Assembly (NCBI GenBank): GCA_036384915.1
Contig: DASVLJ010000008.1
Coordinates: 42,688 to 106,687, forward strand
Source of the DNA: PKWO01 sp036384915
Lineage (GTDB): Bacteria > Pseudomonadota > Gammaproteobacteria > Burkholderiales > Burkholderiaceae_D
Reading direction: 5' to 3'
Length of the DNA stretch: 64,000 bases
This document shows positions 17,393 through 25,177 of the stretch, piece after piece. The notes under the pieces are model-generated. The model searched no databases, was not told the DNA's origin, and worked only from the letters and a program-made list of their open reading frames with translations. Numbering within the stretch: position 1 is the first letter of the stretch; each line of letters starts with the position of its first letter. A program made the translations under genes and the position numbers.

Positions 17393-18163
17393 ATGGAAAC
17401 CCAACCCCACCGTCTAGGCATCGTCAGTGCCCTGCACCAGGAACAAGCCGGTTTGATCGAATTGATGGAAGATGCGCAAACCCACAAGGCCGGCATGCGC
17501 GATTATGTGCAAGGCCGTTTGTGGGGCATGGATTGCATTTGTGTGCTGTCGCGCATCGGTAAGGTGGCGGCGGCCGCCACGGTCGCGACCCTGATCGAAC
17601 GTTTCAAGGTCACCCATGTGGTGTTTACCGGCGTGGCCGGCGCAATATCGCCTGCGGTCAAGGTCGGCGATATCGTGGTGGCCGACAGCCTGGTGCAGCA
17701 CGATATGAATGCCGCCCCCCTATTTCCGCCGCTGGAAGTCCCCTTGCTCGGCCAATCGCACTTCTCCAGCGACAAAAACACGACCGACAAGCTGCTGAAA
17801 GCGGCCCAGACCTTCGCCGAGCAGGATTTTGATAGCGTGATCTCGGTTGAAGACCGGCACGCCCTGAAATTGCTTAAACCGGCCATCCACCGAGGTCTGA
17901 TCGCCAGTGGCGACCAATTCATCCATGAACGCGATAAAGCCGCCAGGCTGGCAGAAATCCTTCCCGGCTTGCTGGCCGTCGAAATGGAAGGCGCTGCCGT
18001 GGCCCAGGTGTGTTTTGAATTCGGTGTGCCGTTTGCCGTGATACGGACGATTTCTGACGGTTCCAATGAGGATTCACCGATGAATTTCGTCCATTTCATC
18101 GAACGCGTGGCTTCGCCTTATGCCTTGCATATCGTGAAGCGATTGTGCGGTTTGCCTTGGTAA
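17393..18163 (+). CDS. 5'-methylthioadenosine/S-adenosylhomocysteine nucleosidase-like protein
   Basis: This 256-residue protein of the PNP/UDP phosphorylase superfamily has GIVSALHQEQAGL at the N terminus (candidate catalytic Glu), FTGVAGAISPAVKVGDIVV, SGDQFIH, VEMEGAAVAQVC (purine and ribose binding) and a catalytic-type Asp in RTISDGSNED. MtnN enzymes split adenine from methylthioadenosine and S-adenosylhomocysteine, but other nucleosidase activities are possible. It is alone between the two DnaA-box arms: the left arm ends 19 bases before the ATG and the right arm begins 11 bases after the stop. Its promoter must lie in or beyond the left arm, so DnaA could influence it. No strong ribosome site is seen. 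Confidence 0.82.
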   Translation: METQPHRLGIVSALHQEQAGLIELMEDAQTHKAGMRDYVQGRLWGMDCICVLSRIGKVAAAATVATLIERFKVTHVVFTGVAGAISPAVKVGDIVVADSLVQHDMNAAPLFPPLEVPLLGQSHFSSDKNTTDKLLKAAQTFAEQDFDSVISVEDRHALKLLKPAIHRGLIASGDQFIHERDKAARLAEILPGLLAVEMEGAAVAQVCFEFGVPFAVIRTISDGSNEDSPMNFVHFIERVASPYALHIVKRLCGLPW

Positions 18164-18174
18164 AGGGGGTTCGT

Positions 18175-18399
18175 GGTTTTAAATTAGTTAGTGATATATA
18201 CAATTGATAGTAATGTTAACAAGCCCCTGTTTCTGTGGATAAGTCCAAAAAACCGTCGGTAATCAAGAGTTTGGACTGCGGATAAGCCTTCGGATAAGGC
18301 TTGTATCGCATGCGGGGAAAGTCTGGATAAAAAACGCGGGCAAAAAAAAGCGGCGATTTTCCACAATCGCCGCAAGCTTTATTCAGTGAGTTATCCACA
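18175..18399 (-). repeat. Right arm of the origin-like inverted module
   Basis: Read on the minus strand from 18399, this arm has TGTGGATAA (18399-18391), TTATCCAGA (18330-18322), TTATCCGCA (18285-18277), an extra TTATCCGAA (18297-18289) and TTATCCACA (18242-18234). A GC-rich AGGGGC, GTTAAC and an AT-rich stretch follow to 18175. Order and spacing copy the left arm. The outer TTATCCACA is 15 bp from the putA stop, so the arm also occupies the putA 3' side. Confidence 0.8.
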
Positions 18400-18413
18400 G
18401 GCCTGATGGTAAA

Positions 18414-21400
18414 TTATGCCCCCAAGGTCATAAGGCTGGCATTGCCGCCGGCGGCCGTCGTATTGACGCATAGCGCACGCTCGGCCACCAGGCGCCACAG
18501 AGGAATCGCCTGCTCGGCGCGGCATTCGATCACATTGACGATGGCACCGTCACGTGCCGCCAGCAGCGGGCGCAGATCCTTGAGGCAGGCGCCTTCGGCC
18601 AGTGCGAAATCGAGCGGGGCGGTATCGAGCTCGTTTTCCACCTGGATTGCCTTTCGCACCACGGCAGGCAAGCCGTTGGGAATCAAGCCTTCGTTGCCGC
18701 CTCTCACGACGGGAGTGTTATGCGTTGCCAGCACGGCAGCCAACTGATTGAGCAAAACATCGACGCGCAGGGCTTCACACAATACGCGGCCGCGTGCGGC
18801 AAACGAGAGCGTATTGCGCTCGCCAGTCGGGCCGGGCAGCACGATACTGGTATCGATCGGGCTGGCATGCAGGTATTGCTCACCCAGCAAGGCGGCATTG
18901 ACGTGGCCATGGGTACGGGCCCAGTCGAGCAAGGCGTCGAGCGCGGGCATATTGGCTTTCGCCGCAGCCGATTGGTGGATGGTGTGGGCACCGATCTTGA
19001 TGGATGGATTGCGCTGCAGGCGTTTCAGGTAGAGCGGGCCGCCGGCCTTGGGGCCGGTGCCGGACTTGCCTTCCCCGCCGAAGGGTTGCACGCCCACCAC
19101 GGCGCCGACGATATTGCGGTTGACGTAGATATTGCCGACATGGGCGCGCGCGGTGATGAAATCGATGGTTTCATCGATACGCGAATGGACACCCAGCGTG
19201 AGGCCATAGCCGGTGGCGTTGATCGCGTCGAGCAAAGCCGGCAGGTCATCGCGCTTGTAGCGCAACACATGCAATACCGGACCGAACACTTCACGCTTCA
19301 ATTCGCCGATCGAGCTGATTTCCACAACGGTAGGCGCGACGTAGGTGCCATGTTCGTGCCCTGGAGGCAGGGCAAGCTGGTAGAAATTGGTCGACCTGCC
19401 CTTGACACGCTCGATGTGGCGCAACAGGTTTTGCTGCGCTTCGGTATCGATCACGGGGCCGATATCGGTGGCGAGCCGGTCGGGGCTGCCCAGGCGCAAC
19501 TCTTCCATCGCACCTTTCAACATGGTCAGGGTCTTGTCCGCAATTTCGTCTTGCAGGCACAGGATGCGCAAGGCCGAGCAGCGCTGGCCGGCGGAATCGA
19601 AAGCTGAATTGATGACGTCGTTGACCACTTGCTCGGGCAAGGCCGAGGAATCGACGATCATGGCGTTTTGTCCGCCCGTTTCGGCGATCAGCGGGATATC
19701 GCAATTTTCTTCGACGGAGCGCTTGGCCAGGGTGCGGTTGATCAATTGTGCGACTTCGGTGGAACCGGTGAAGATCACACCGCGCACGCGCGCGTCCGAT
19801 GTCAGCCTGGCGCCCACGGTTTCACCGCGTCCCGGCAGCAATTGCAGGGCGGCGCGCGGGACGCCGGCTTCATGGAGCAATTGCACCGCGCGGAACGCGA
19901 TCAGTGGGGTCTGTTCCGCCGGCTTGGCCAGCACCACATTGCCGGCGGCGAGCGAGGCGCTGACCTCGCCCGTGAAGATCGCGAGCGGAAAATTCCATGG
20001 GCTGATGCACACCACGGGGCCGAGCGCCAATGCGTTCTGCGTGCCGCGGATCTGTTCGGCATAGTAGTGCAGGAAATCGATCGCCTCGCGCACTTCGGCA
20101 ATCGCATTCGGCAAGGACTTGCCCGCTTCGCGCACGGCGATTGCCATCAGCTCGGCCTGGTTCTCTTCGAACAGTTCGGCGGCACGCACCAGGATGGCGG
20201 CGCGTTCCGCCGGTTCGCGCGTTTGCCAATCGGTGGCGTAGGCTGCCGCGGCGGCCAGTGCGGTTTCGACGTCTTCAATATCGGCTTCAACGACTGAACC
20301 TACCACGTCGCGCCTATCCGCCGGATTGGATACCGGGGTGGCTGTGCCTGCACTGACTTGGCCTTCAAGCAGGGGCGCGGCATGCCACTGCTGCTTGCCG
20401 ATCCGCTCGTAACTGGCGCCGAGCTTGCGCAACACGTTTTCATTGCTCAGATCGACACCGGCAGAGTTCTTGCGCTCGCTGCCGTAGAGTTGCGGCGGCA
20501 GCGCGATATGCGGATGCGGCGAGCCGTCCAGCTTGCGCGAGGTTTCGAACGGATCGGCGATCAGGCTGTCGATCGCGACGTTTTCATCGACGATCTGATT
20601 GACGAATGATGAGTTGGCGCCGTTCTCCAGCAGGCGGCGCACCAGGTAGGCCAGCAGTGTCTGATGCGAACCCACCGGGGCATAGACACGGCAAGGCTTG
20701 TTCAGGTTGTCCTTGCCCACCACCTGGTCGTACAGCGTTTCGCCCATGCCATGCAGGCATTGGAATTCATAGTCTTCGACCTTGCGCTCTTTCGCCCAGG
20801 TGTGGATGGTGGCCAGCGTATGCGCATTGTGCGTGGCGAATTGCGGATAGATCACATCGGTTGCATCGAGCAACTTGCGCGAGCATGTCAGGTAAGACAG
20901 GTCGGTATACACCTTGCGCGTGTAAACCGGGTAAGACGGATGGCCATCCATCTGCGCGCGCTTGATTTCGGCATCCCAATAGGCGCCCTTGACCAGCCGT
21001 ATCATCAGCTTGCGCTTGTGCCTGCGCGCCAGATCGATTACATAGTCAAGCACATAGGGGCAGCGTTTTTGGTAAGCCTGCACCACGAAGCCTATGCCGT
21101 CGAAGCCGGCCAGGTCCGGGTCCTGCACCAGCACCTCGAGCATGTCGAGAGAGAGTTCGAGGCGGTCGGTTTCTTCGGCGTCGATATTCAGGCCGATGTC
21201 GTATTGCTTGGCCAGCAGGAGCAAGGCTTTCAGCCTGGGCAGCAGCTCGTTCATCACCCGTGCGCGCTGCGCGCGCGAATAGCGCGGGTGCAAGGCGGAA
21301 AGCTTGACCGAGATGCCTGGGCCGTTCTTGATGCCGCGCCCATTCGACGCCTTGCCGATGGCGTGGATCGCTTTTTCGTAGGCTTCGTAGTACAGCGCCG

Positions 21401-22103
21401 CATCGTGCGCCGTCAGTGCCGCTTCACCGAGCATGTCGTAAGAATAGCGGTAGCCGCGCGCTTCATTGTCGCGGCTGTTGGCCAGCGCTTCTTCTATGGT
21501 CTGGCCCGTGACGAACTGGTTGCCCAGCATGCGCATGGCGAGGTCCACGCCCTTGCGTATCAACGGTTCGCCGCCCTTGGCGATCAGCTTGGTCATCGCA
21601 CTGCCCAGACCTTGCTCGCTATTGGTCGAGACCAGTTTGCCCGTGATCAGCAAGCCCCAGGTCGCGGCATTGACGAATAAGGAAGGCGATTCGCCGAGAT
21701 GGCGTTTCCAGTCGCCCTTGCTGATCTTGTCGGCGATCAGGCGGTCGGCGGTTTGATGATCCGGGATGCGCAGCAGTGCTTCGGCCAGGCACATCAAGGC
21801 TACACCCTCTTCCGACGACAAGGAGAATTCGTGCATCAAGGCGTCCACGCCCGAAGCGCGCGTGCGTTTGCCGCGCACGGCTTCGACCAGGTTGCGCGCC
21901 AGTTTTTGCGCCTCGCCGCGCGGGCGCGCATCGTCGCCGAGCTGCGCCAGCAGCCAATGCACGGCTTCGCGTTCGTCGCGGCGATAGGCGGCGGTGATGG
22001 CGTCGCGCAGGGGTGTTGAAGGCGGGAGGATTTCAGCAGAGAATGCGGCAAAAGCCTGCAGCGGGGTAGCCGGGGCGGTGGCCCGGATCGTGCTAGTAGT
22101 CAT
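18414..22103 (-). CDS. putA: PutA, bifunctional proline dehydrogenase / pyrroline-5-carboxylate dehydrogenase
   Basis: This is a 1229-residue protein. After an alpha-helical arm, the proline dehydrogenase barrel (about 170-480) carries GLNIDAEETDRLELSLD, LVKGAYWDAEIK and the FAD-region FATHNAHT. The aldehyde dehydrogenase half (about 570-1010) has the catalytic-cysteine motif SAGQRCSALR and FTGSTEVAQLI, followed by a C-terminal domain. Proline is oxidised to glutamate with channelling between sites. It lacks the N-terminal ribbon-helix-helix repressor domain of E. coli PutA, so it cannot repress itself that way. Control probably comes from the divergent Lrp-type gene at 22302. Confidence 0.95.
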   Translation of the reverse strand: MTTSTIRATAPATPLQAFAAFSAEILPPSTPLRDAITAAYRRDEREAVHWLLAQLGDDARPRGEAQKLARNLVEAVRGKRTRASGVDALMHEFSLSSEEGVALMCLAEALLRIPDHQTADRLIADKISKGDWKRHLGESPSLFVNAATWGLLITGKLVSTNSEQGLGSAMTKLIAKGGEPLIRKGVDLAMRMLGNQFVTGQTIEEALANSRDNEARGYRYSYDMLGEAALTAHDAALYYEAYEKAIHAIGKASNGRGIKNGPGISVKLSALHPRYSRAQRARVMNELLPRLKALLLLAKQYDIGLNIDAEETDRLELSLDMLEVLVQDPDLAGFDGIGFVVQAYQKRCPYVLDYVIDLARRHKRKLMIRLVKGAYWDAEIKRAQMDGHPSYPVYTRKVYTDLSYLTCSRKLLDATDVIYPQFATHNAHTLATIHTWAKERKVEDYEFQCLHGMGETLYDQVVGKDNLNKPCRVYAPVGSHQTLLAYLVRRLLENGANSSFVNQIVDENVAIDSLIADPFETSRKLDGSPHPHIALPPQLYGSERKNSAGVDLSNENVLRKLGASYERIGKQQWHAAPLLEGQVSAGTATPVSNPADRRDVVGSVVEADIEDVETALAAAAAYATDWQTREPAERAAILVRAAELFEENQAELMAIAVREAGKSLPNAIAEVREAIDFLHYYAEQIRGTQNALALGPVVCISPWNFPLAIFTGEVSASLAAGNVVLAKPAEQTPLIAFRAVQLLHEAGVPRAALQLLPGRGETVGARLTSDARVRGVIFTGSTEVAQLINRTLAKRSVEENCDIPLIAETGGQNAMIVDSSALPEQVVNDVINSAFDSAGQRCSALRILCLQDEIADKTLTMLKGAMEELRLGSPDRLATDIGPVIDTEAQQNLLRHIERVKGRSTNFYQLALPPGHEHGTYVAPTVVEISSIGELKREVFGPVLHVLRYKRDDLPALLDAINATGYGLTLGVHSRIDETIDFITARAHVGNIYVNRNIVGAVVGVQPFGGEGKSGTGPKAGGPLYLKRLQRNPSIKIGAHTIHQSAAAKANMPALDALLDWARTHGHVNAALLGEQYLHASPIDTSIVLPGPTGERNTLSFAARGRVLCEALRVDVLLNQLAAVLATHNTPVVRGGNEGLIPNGLPAVVRKAIQVENELDTAPLDFALAEGACLKDLRPLLAARDGAIVNVIECRAEQAIPLWRLVAERALCVNTTAAGGNASLMTLGA

Positions 22104-22301
22104 GGTGATCTCGTCAGGCGGCTATTCAGCCTTGAAGGTTTGCAAGCAGGCGGGGGATTTGGACGGACTTACCCCTGCCACTCGGTTGATTCGATTGTAA
22201 AGGCGAATCTTCTGGATTAATTCTGGTAATGCCGAGGGCTATCAAAATTTTGTATTTGGTGAGAAAATTCCGCCAAATAAAATTTTTCCTGGAGCGCCTC
22301 G

Positions 22302-22760
22302 ATGCTCGACAAGATCAGCAAGAAAATATTATCCGAATTGCAAAACGACGGCCGCATCAGCAATGTCGAGCTGGCCTCGCGCGTCAATCTCTCACCGGCC
22401 GCCTGCCTCGAACGAGTGCGCAAGCTTCAGGAAGCCGGGTATATCCTGCATTACACGGCGCAACTCAATCCGCAGTTGCTCGATGTGTCGTTGCTGGTGT
22501 TCATCGAGGTGGTGCTCGATCGCACCACGCCCGAAGTGTTTGAAGCCTTCAAGCGCAGCGTGCAGGTGATCCCCGAAGTGCTCGAGTGCCATATGGTGGC
22601 GGGTGGGTTTGATTACCTGGTCAAGGCGCGCGTGAAGGATATGAATGCTTATCGGGAGTTTTTGGGTAAATCCTTGTTGCAGCTCAAGGGTGTGCGGGAG
22701 ACGCATACCTATGCTGTGATGGAGGAAGTGAAGAACACTTCGAAGCTGCCGATACGTTGA
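22302..22760 (+). CDS. Lrp/AsnC-family regulator, probable putA activator
   Basis: This 152-residue protein begins MLDKISKKILSELQNDGRIS, an Lrp-type winged helix with recognition region NLSPAACLERVRKLQEAGYI. A C-terminal RAM domain follows (VLECHMVAGGFDYLVKARVKD). It is divergent from putA with 198 bp between the starts. The shared region is AT-rich near 22240-22290 and contains partly symmetric AAATTTT-like blocks that could bind it. By analogy with PutR and BkdR it should respond to proline or a related amino acid. Confidence 0.88.
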   Translation: MLDKISKKILSELQNDGRISNVELASRVNLSPAACLERVRKLQEAGYILHYTAQLNPQLLDVSLLVFIEVVLDRTTPEVFEAFKRSVQVIPEVLECHMVAGGFDYLVKARVKDMNAYREFLGKSLLQLKGVRETHTYAVMEEVKNTSKLPIR

Positions 22761-22880
22761 GCTATGTTTCGGGGCGTGGATGCACATCAGGAAGCAGCCA
22801 AAATCTGGAATGCCGCTTCCGATCCATTCATATAGCTCTGGCTATCGTCTATTGTCTAGGCGCTGGAAATAGCGTGGCAG

Positions 22881-22916
22881 TTGGTCACTTTCTTTGACGA
22901 CAAAGAAAGTGACCAA
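22881..22916. repeat. Perfect 16-bp stem hairpin
   Basis: TTGGTCACTTTCTTTG at 22881-22896 pairs perfectly with 22901-22916 across a four-base ACGA loop. It lies between two convergent genes (Lrp-type and LysR), so a bidirectional terminator is the simplest role, although no long T run follows. The sequence resembles intergenic repeats in other proteobacteria. That impression is from memory and unchecked. Confidence 0.7.
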
Positions 22917-22952
22917 GGAAACGCGCTGCTACGCAAGCGGGAATCCAGAAGT

Positions 22953-23909
22953 TCAGACAGGCTTGGCCGTGGGCCGCGCCGAGGTATCATCCGCCACCAT
23001 CCTGCTCAAATGATCGCGCAGCCAGCGATGCGCCGGGCTCCTCGCATCGCGCTCATGCCATAGCATGTCGACGTGCACGTCGGGCAGCTTGAACGGCAAT
23101 TCTTTCGAAATCAGCGAACCCGTCATGCCGGTCGAGCCGATCAGGTGGCGCGGCAATACCGTGATGAGGTCGGAGCTCGCCACCACGCGGCCGGCGGTGA
23201 AGAATTGGTTGACTGTGAGCAGGATGCGCCGCTCACGGTTCAATTGCGCCAGCGCTTCGTCGGTCAAGCCGTGAGCCCGGCCGGAGAAACTGACCAATAA
23301 GTGGTTCGCGTTGCAATAGGCGTCGAGCGTCAATTCCTGGCTGGCCAGCGGGTGGTTCTTGCGCATCACGCAGACGTATTGGCCCGAATACAGGCGTTCG
23401 TGGCGGATCGGGGTATAGGGGCCGCCCGAGAGCTGGGCCACCACGCCGGGGAAAAAGCCGATGGCGAGGTCGATGTCGCCGCGCAAGAGCATGGGGCGCG
23501 GCTCGCGCGTGGTCAAGGGCACCATGCGCACGTTGATACCCGGAGCGTCGCTTTCGATCGAACGCACCAGGGCGGGCAGCCATAGCACGGCGGTGGCGTC
23601 GGCCATGGCCATGCGGAAGGTGGCTTGCACCTTGGAGATGTCGAATTCTGTCGGCGCTACGGCAGCTTCGAGTTCGGACAAGGCGCGGCGTACGGCGGGC
23701 CAGAGTTCTTCGGCGCGCGGCGTCGGCTTGACGCCGTGCGCGGTGCGCATCAGCAGTTCGTCGCCAAGCGCATCGCGCAAGCGCTTCAGTGCGTTCGAAA
23801 CGGCCGGCTGGGTCATGGCCAGCCGGTTGGCCGCACGCGTCAGGTTTTGCTCGGTCATGACCGAGTCGAACACGCGCAGCAGATTCAAATCGAGGGTCAG
23901 GAAACTCAT
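22953..23909 (-). CDS. LysR-family transcriptional regulator
   Basis: This 318-residue protein has an N-terminal helix-turn-helix (LNLLRVFDSVMTEQNLTRAA and TQPAVSNALKRLRDA) and a substrate-binding effector domain with DLAIGFFPG. This arrangement resembles the NodD/PcpR-like or NahR-like branch of LysR proteins, which bind aromatic or acidic effectors. The start at ATG 23909 is supported by the usual LysR N-terminal spacing. The neighbouring 500 bp have no gene on the other strand, so no obvious divergent target exists. Ligand unknown. Confidence 0.88.
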   Translation of the reverse strand: MSFLTLDLNLLRVFDSVMTEQNLTRAANRLAMTQPAVSNALKRLRDALGDELLMRTAHGVKPTPRAEELWPAVRRALSELEAAVAPTEFDISKVQATFRMAMADATAVLWLPALVRSIESDAPGINVRMVPLTTREPRPMLLRGDIDLAIGFFPGVVAQLSGGPYTPIRHERLYSGQYVCVMRKNHPLASQELTLDAYCNANHLLVSFSGRAHGLTDEALAQLNRERRILLTVNQFFTAGRVVASSDLITVLPRHLIGSTGMTGSLISKELPFKLPDVHVDMLWHERDARSPAHRWLRDHLSRMVADDTSARPTAKPV

Positions 23910-24059
23910 GGTCGCTACCCTGGGTTACTTTCTGGCAAATTGGTATACGGAAAAATAATAACTGATATTCGATTTAAAAATTGGGAATATAACTCTAATC
24001 CCGATATACTGCGACGCAGCAATGACGAGATATGACAAAAGAAATTTTTGTCCGGTCCA

Positions 24060-24089
24060 TTGAAAAAGAACGAACGGCACCGATATCAG
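24060..24089 (+). promoter_or_regulatory. Weak sigma-70-like promoter for the candidate small RNA
   Basis: TTGAAA (24060-24065) and TATCAG (24084-24089) are separated by 18 bases. Both elements are imperfect. The pair lies about 55 bp before a strong terminator, which is the main support. Confidence 0.3.
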
Positions 24090-24095
24090 TCTTGT

Positions 24096-24174
24096 AGCAG
24101 TATCCCCTATGTCTCCTCCTCCCTCCTAAGGAAGGATTTAGTCCCGCGTAAGACTCTTACGCGGGCTTTTTTTT
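24096..24174 (+). ncRNA. Candidate small RNA with a C/U-rich anti-Shine-Dalgarno tract
   Basis: A perfect terminator stands about 80 bases after a possible promoter, and no protein gene is present between 23910 and 24412. The inferred transcript contains the pyrimidine tract CTCCTCCTCCCTCCT (24113-24127), complementary to AGGAGG ribosome-binding sites, as in several families of small RNAs that silence mRNAs. A six-codon frame (ATG 24109 to TAA) also fits inside. The transcript ends are estimates. Confidence 0.45.
24143..24173 (+). terminator. Strong rho-independent terminator
   Basis: A 10-bp perfect stem (CCCGCGTAAG, 24143-24152, with 24156-24165) has a three-base loop and is followed by C and a run of eight T. 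The direction is plus strand, yet no plus-strand gene ends here, which points to an unannotated transcript. Confidence 0.9.
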
Positions 24175-24316
24175 GCCTGTTTCCGGCATGATGCGGCAAA
24201 TTCCTTGCTTGATTCTTGCACATCGGTATTTTGCCTTTTCTGTGATGCAAGTTCGGTGCCAGATAAGAATTTTCTAAAAGCAATAAAAGTCGCCATTGAG
24301 ATATATTGTTTGTGAA

Positions 24317-24328
24317 TGATAATTATCA
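24317..24328. promoter_or_regulatory. AT-rich palindrome, partly like a Fur box
   Basis: TGATAATTATCA is a perfect 12-bp palindrome about 85 bp before the small membrane protein gene at 24413. It is shorter than the classical 15-19-bp Fur box (TGATAATNATTATCA type), so iron control is only a guess. Confidence 0.25.
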
Positions 24329-24412
24329 GAAATCAGAATTGGAAATATATCTTGGGCATCACTATACTGCTATGCACAATAGAGAAAATTGGATAGTGGA
24401 AAGGAAAAAATC

Positions 24413-24712
24413 ATGTTCGCCTCTGTTTTGAGTATCGCCAACCCGGCACAAGCCCTGCAAGCAGCAAACTTCTTTGTCCGCCCCTTGTTCGGTCTGGGCG
24501 CATTGGCAACCTTCTTCGTCATGTTCAAGCCCATGTTGCTGGGCATGGTCCAGGCAATCCGCCTCGTGTTCAGCCCGCGCCTGACACTGGAAGAGCGCAA
24601 GAGCCGCCGCACGCTGGAAGGTGTGCTGATGTTGAACCGCATGGCACGCGACATCGAGCAATTCGAGCCCAGCCAAGCTGCGGAACTGCGCCAATTGGCA
24701 TCGCGCTACTAA
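24413..24712 (+). CDS. Small membrane protein of unknown function
   Basis: This is a 99-residue protein starting at ATG 24413 behind the purine-rich site GGAAAGGAAAA. A TTG upstream is in frame but not needed. One or two hydrophobic segments lie between residues about 22 and 52 (VRPLFGLGALATFFVMFKPM and MLLGMVQAIRLVF), and a charged C-terminal half follows (RLTLEERKSRRTLEGV). No family was recognised. Two perfect hairpins follow (24728-24751 and 24822-24857), of which either may end the transcript. Confidence 0.7.
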   Translation: MFASVLSIANPAQALQAANFFVRPLFGLGALATFFVMFKPMLLGMVQAIRLVFSPRLTLEERKSRRTLEGVLMLNRMARDIEQFEPSQAAELRQLASRY

Positions 24713-24727
24713 TTTATCGGTAGCCAT

Positions 24728-24751
24728 GCAGCCTGCTGCCAAGCAGGCTGC
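24728..24751. terminator. Hairpin after the small membrane protein gene
   Basis: GCAGCCTGCT (24728-24737) pairs perfectly with AGCAGGCTGC (24742-24751) across GCCA. It lies 16 bases after the stop at 24712. There is no T run, so a pause or processing role is as likely as intrinsic termination. Confidence 0.5.
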
Positions 24752-24821
24752 CGAAGGTCCTCATCCTCAAGGCTCGCCATGGCGGAAACATGGCGGGCTC
24801 GCAAGAACTTCCCCCTGTAGT

Positions 24822-24857
24822 ACGACAATATCCGGCCTTGCTGCCGGATATTGTCGT
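24822..24857. terminator. 15-bp perfect stem hairpin
   Basis: ACGACAATATCCGGC at 24822-24836 pairs with 24843-24857 over a six-base loop (CTTGCT). The T run after it is very short. A terminator for the gene at 24413 or a transcript-end structure is likely. Confidence 0.55.
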
Positions 24858-24928
24858 TTACGCCACTTTTGCCACTTTTTTCAATTCGTCATCCCGGCGA
24901 CATCAAAAGGGAGCACAATAGGCTTGGG

Positions 24929-25174
24929 ATGGACACCCTCCATCCCGCTGTCACGCAGTTTCCTGTTACCGCTGGAGGCGAAAACTTGGGCCGATTGATC
25001 AAGAACAATTACTCGAATATCGCGCAATTGAAAGAGCTGACGACGATCCCGCCTATGACGGCAGAGCAGCACGCCGCCGTGATGCGCAAGCGTATCGAGC
25101 ATCGCCGCAAGCTCGAAGAAGCCAGGGAGATGAAGCTTGCTACGGACGACTTTTTGGTTCCGCAGCCGAGGTAG
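24929..25174 (+). CDS. Small protein of unknown function
   Basis: The 81-residue reading from ATG 24929 (MDTLHPAVTQFPVTAGGENL) is preferred over an upstream TTG whose extra residues overlap a hairpin. The C-terminal half is helical and charged (MRKRIEHRRKLEEAREMKLA), suggesting a coiled or nucleic-acid-contacting segment. There is no signal peptide and no recognised family. It is convergent with the membrane protein gene at 25178, with stops 3 bases apart. Confidence 0.5.
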   Translation: MDTLHPAVTQFPVTAGGENLGRLIKNNYSNIAQLKELTTIPPMTAEQHAAVMRKRIEHRRKLEEAREMKLATDDFLVPQPR

Positions 25175-25177
25175 TGT

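Larger units (their letters stand above)
17150..18399. other. Candidate replication origin: two mirrored DnaA-box arms around a nucleosidase gene
   Basis: Four pairs of DnaA-box-like sites are placed symmetrically around position about 17774. The pairs are 17150/18399, 17219/18330, 17263/18285 and 17306/18242, quoted as outermost bases. Two sites are perfect TTATCCACA on the right, one is perfect on the left, and the rest differ by one to three bases. The inner ends are AT-rich (17328-17373 and 18175-18216). DnaA boxes next to an AT-rich unwinding element are the hallmark of oriC. Calling this oriC is inference. It could also be a DnaA-titration site or an origin duplicate. Confidence 0.6.
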
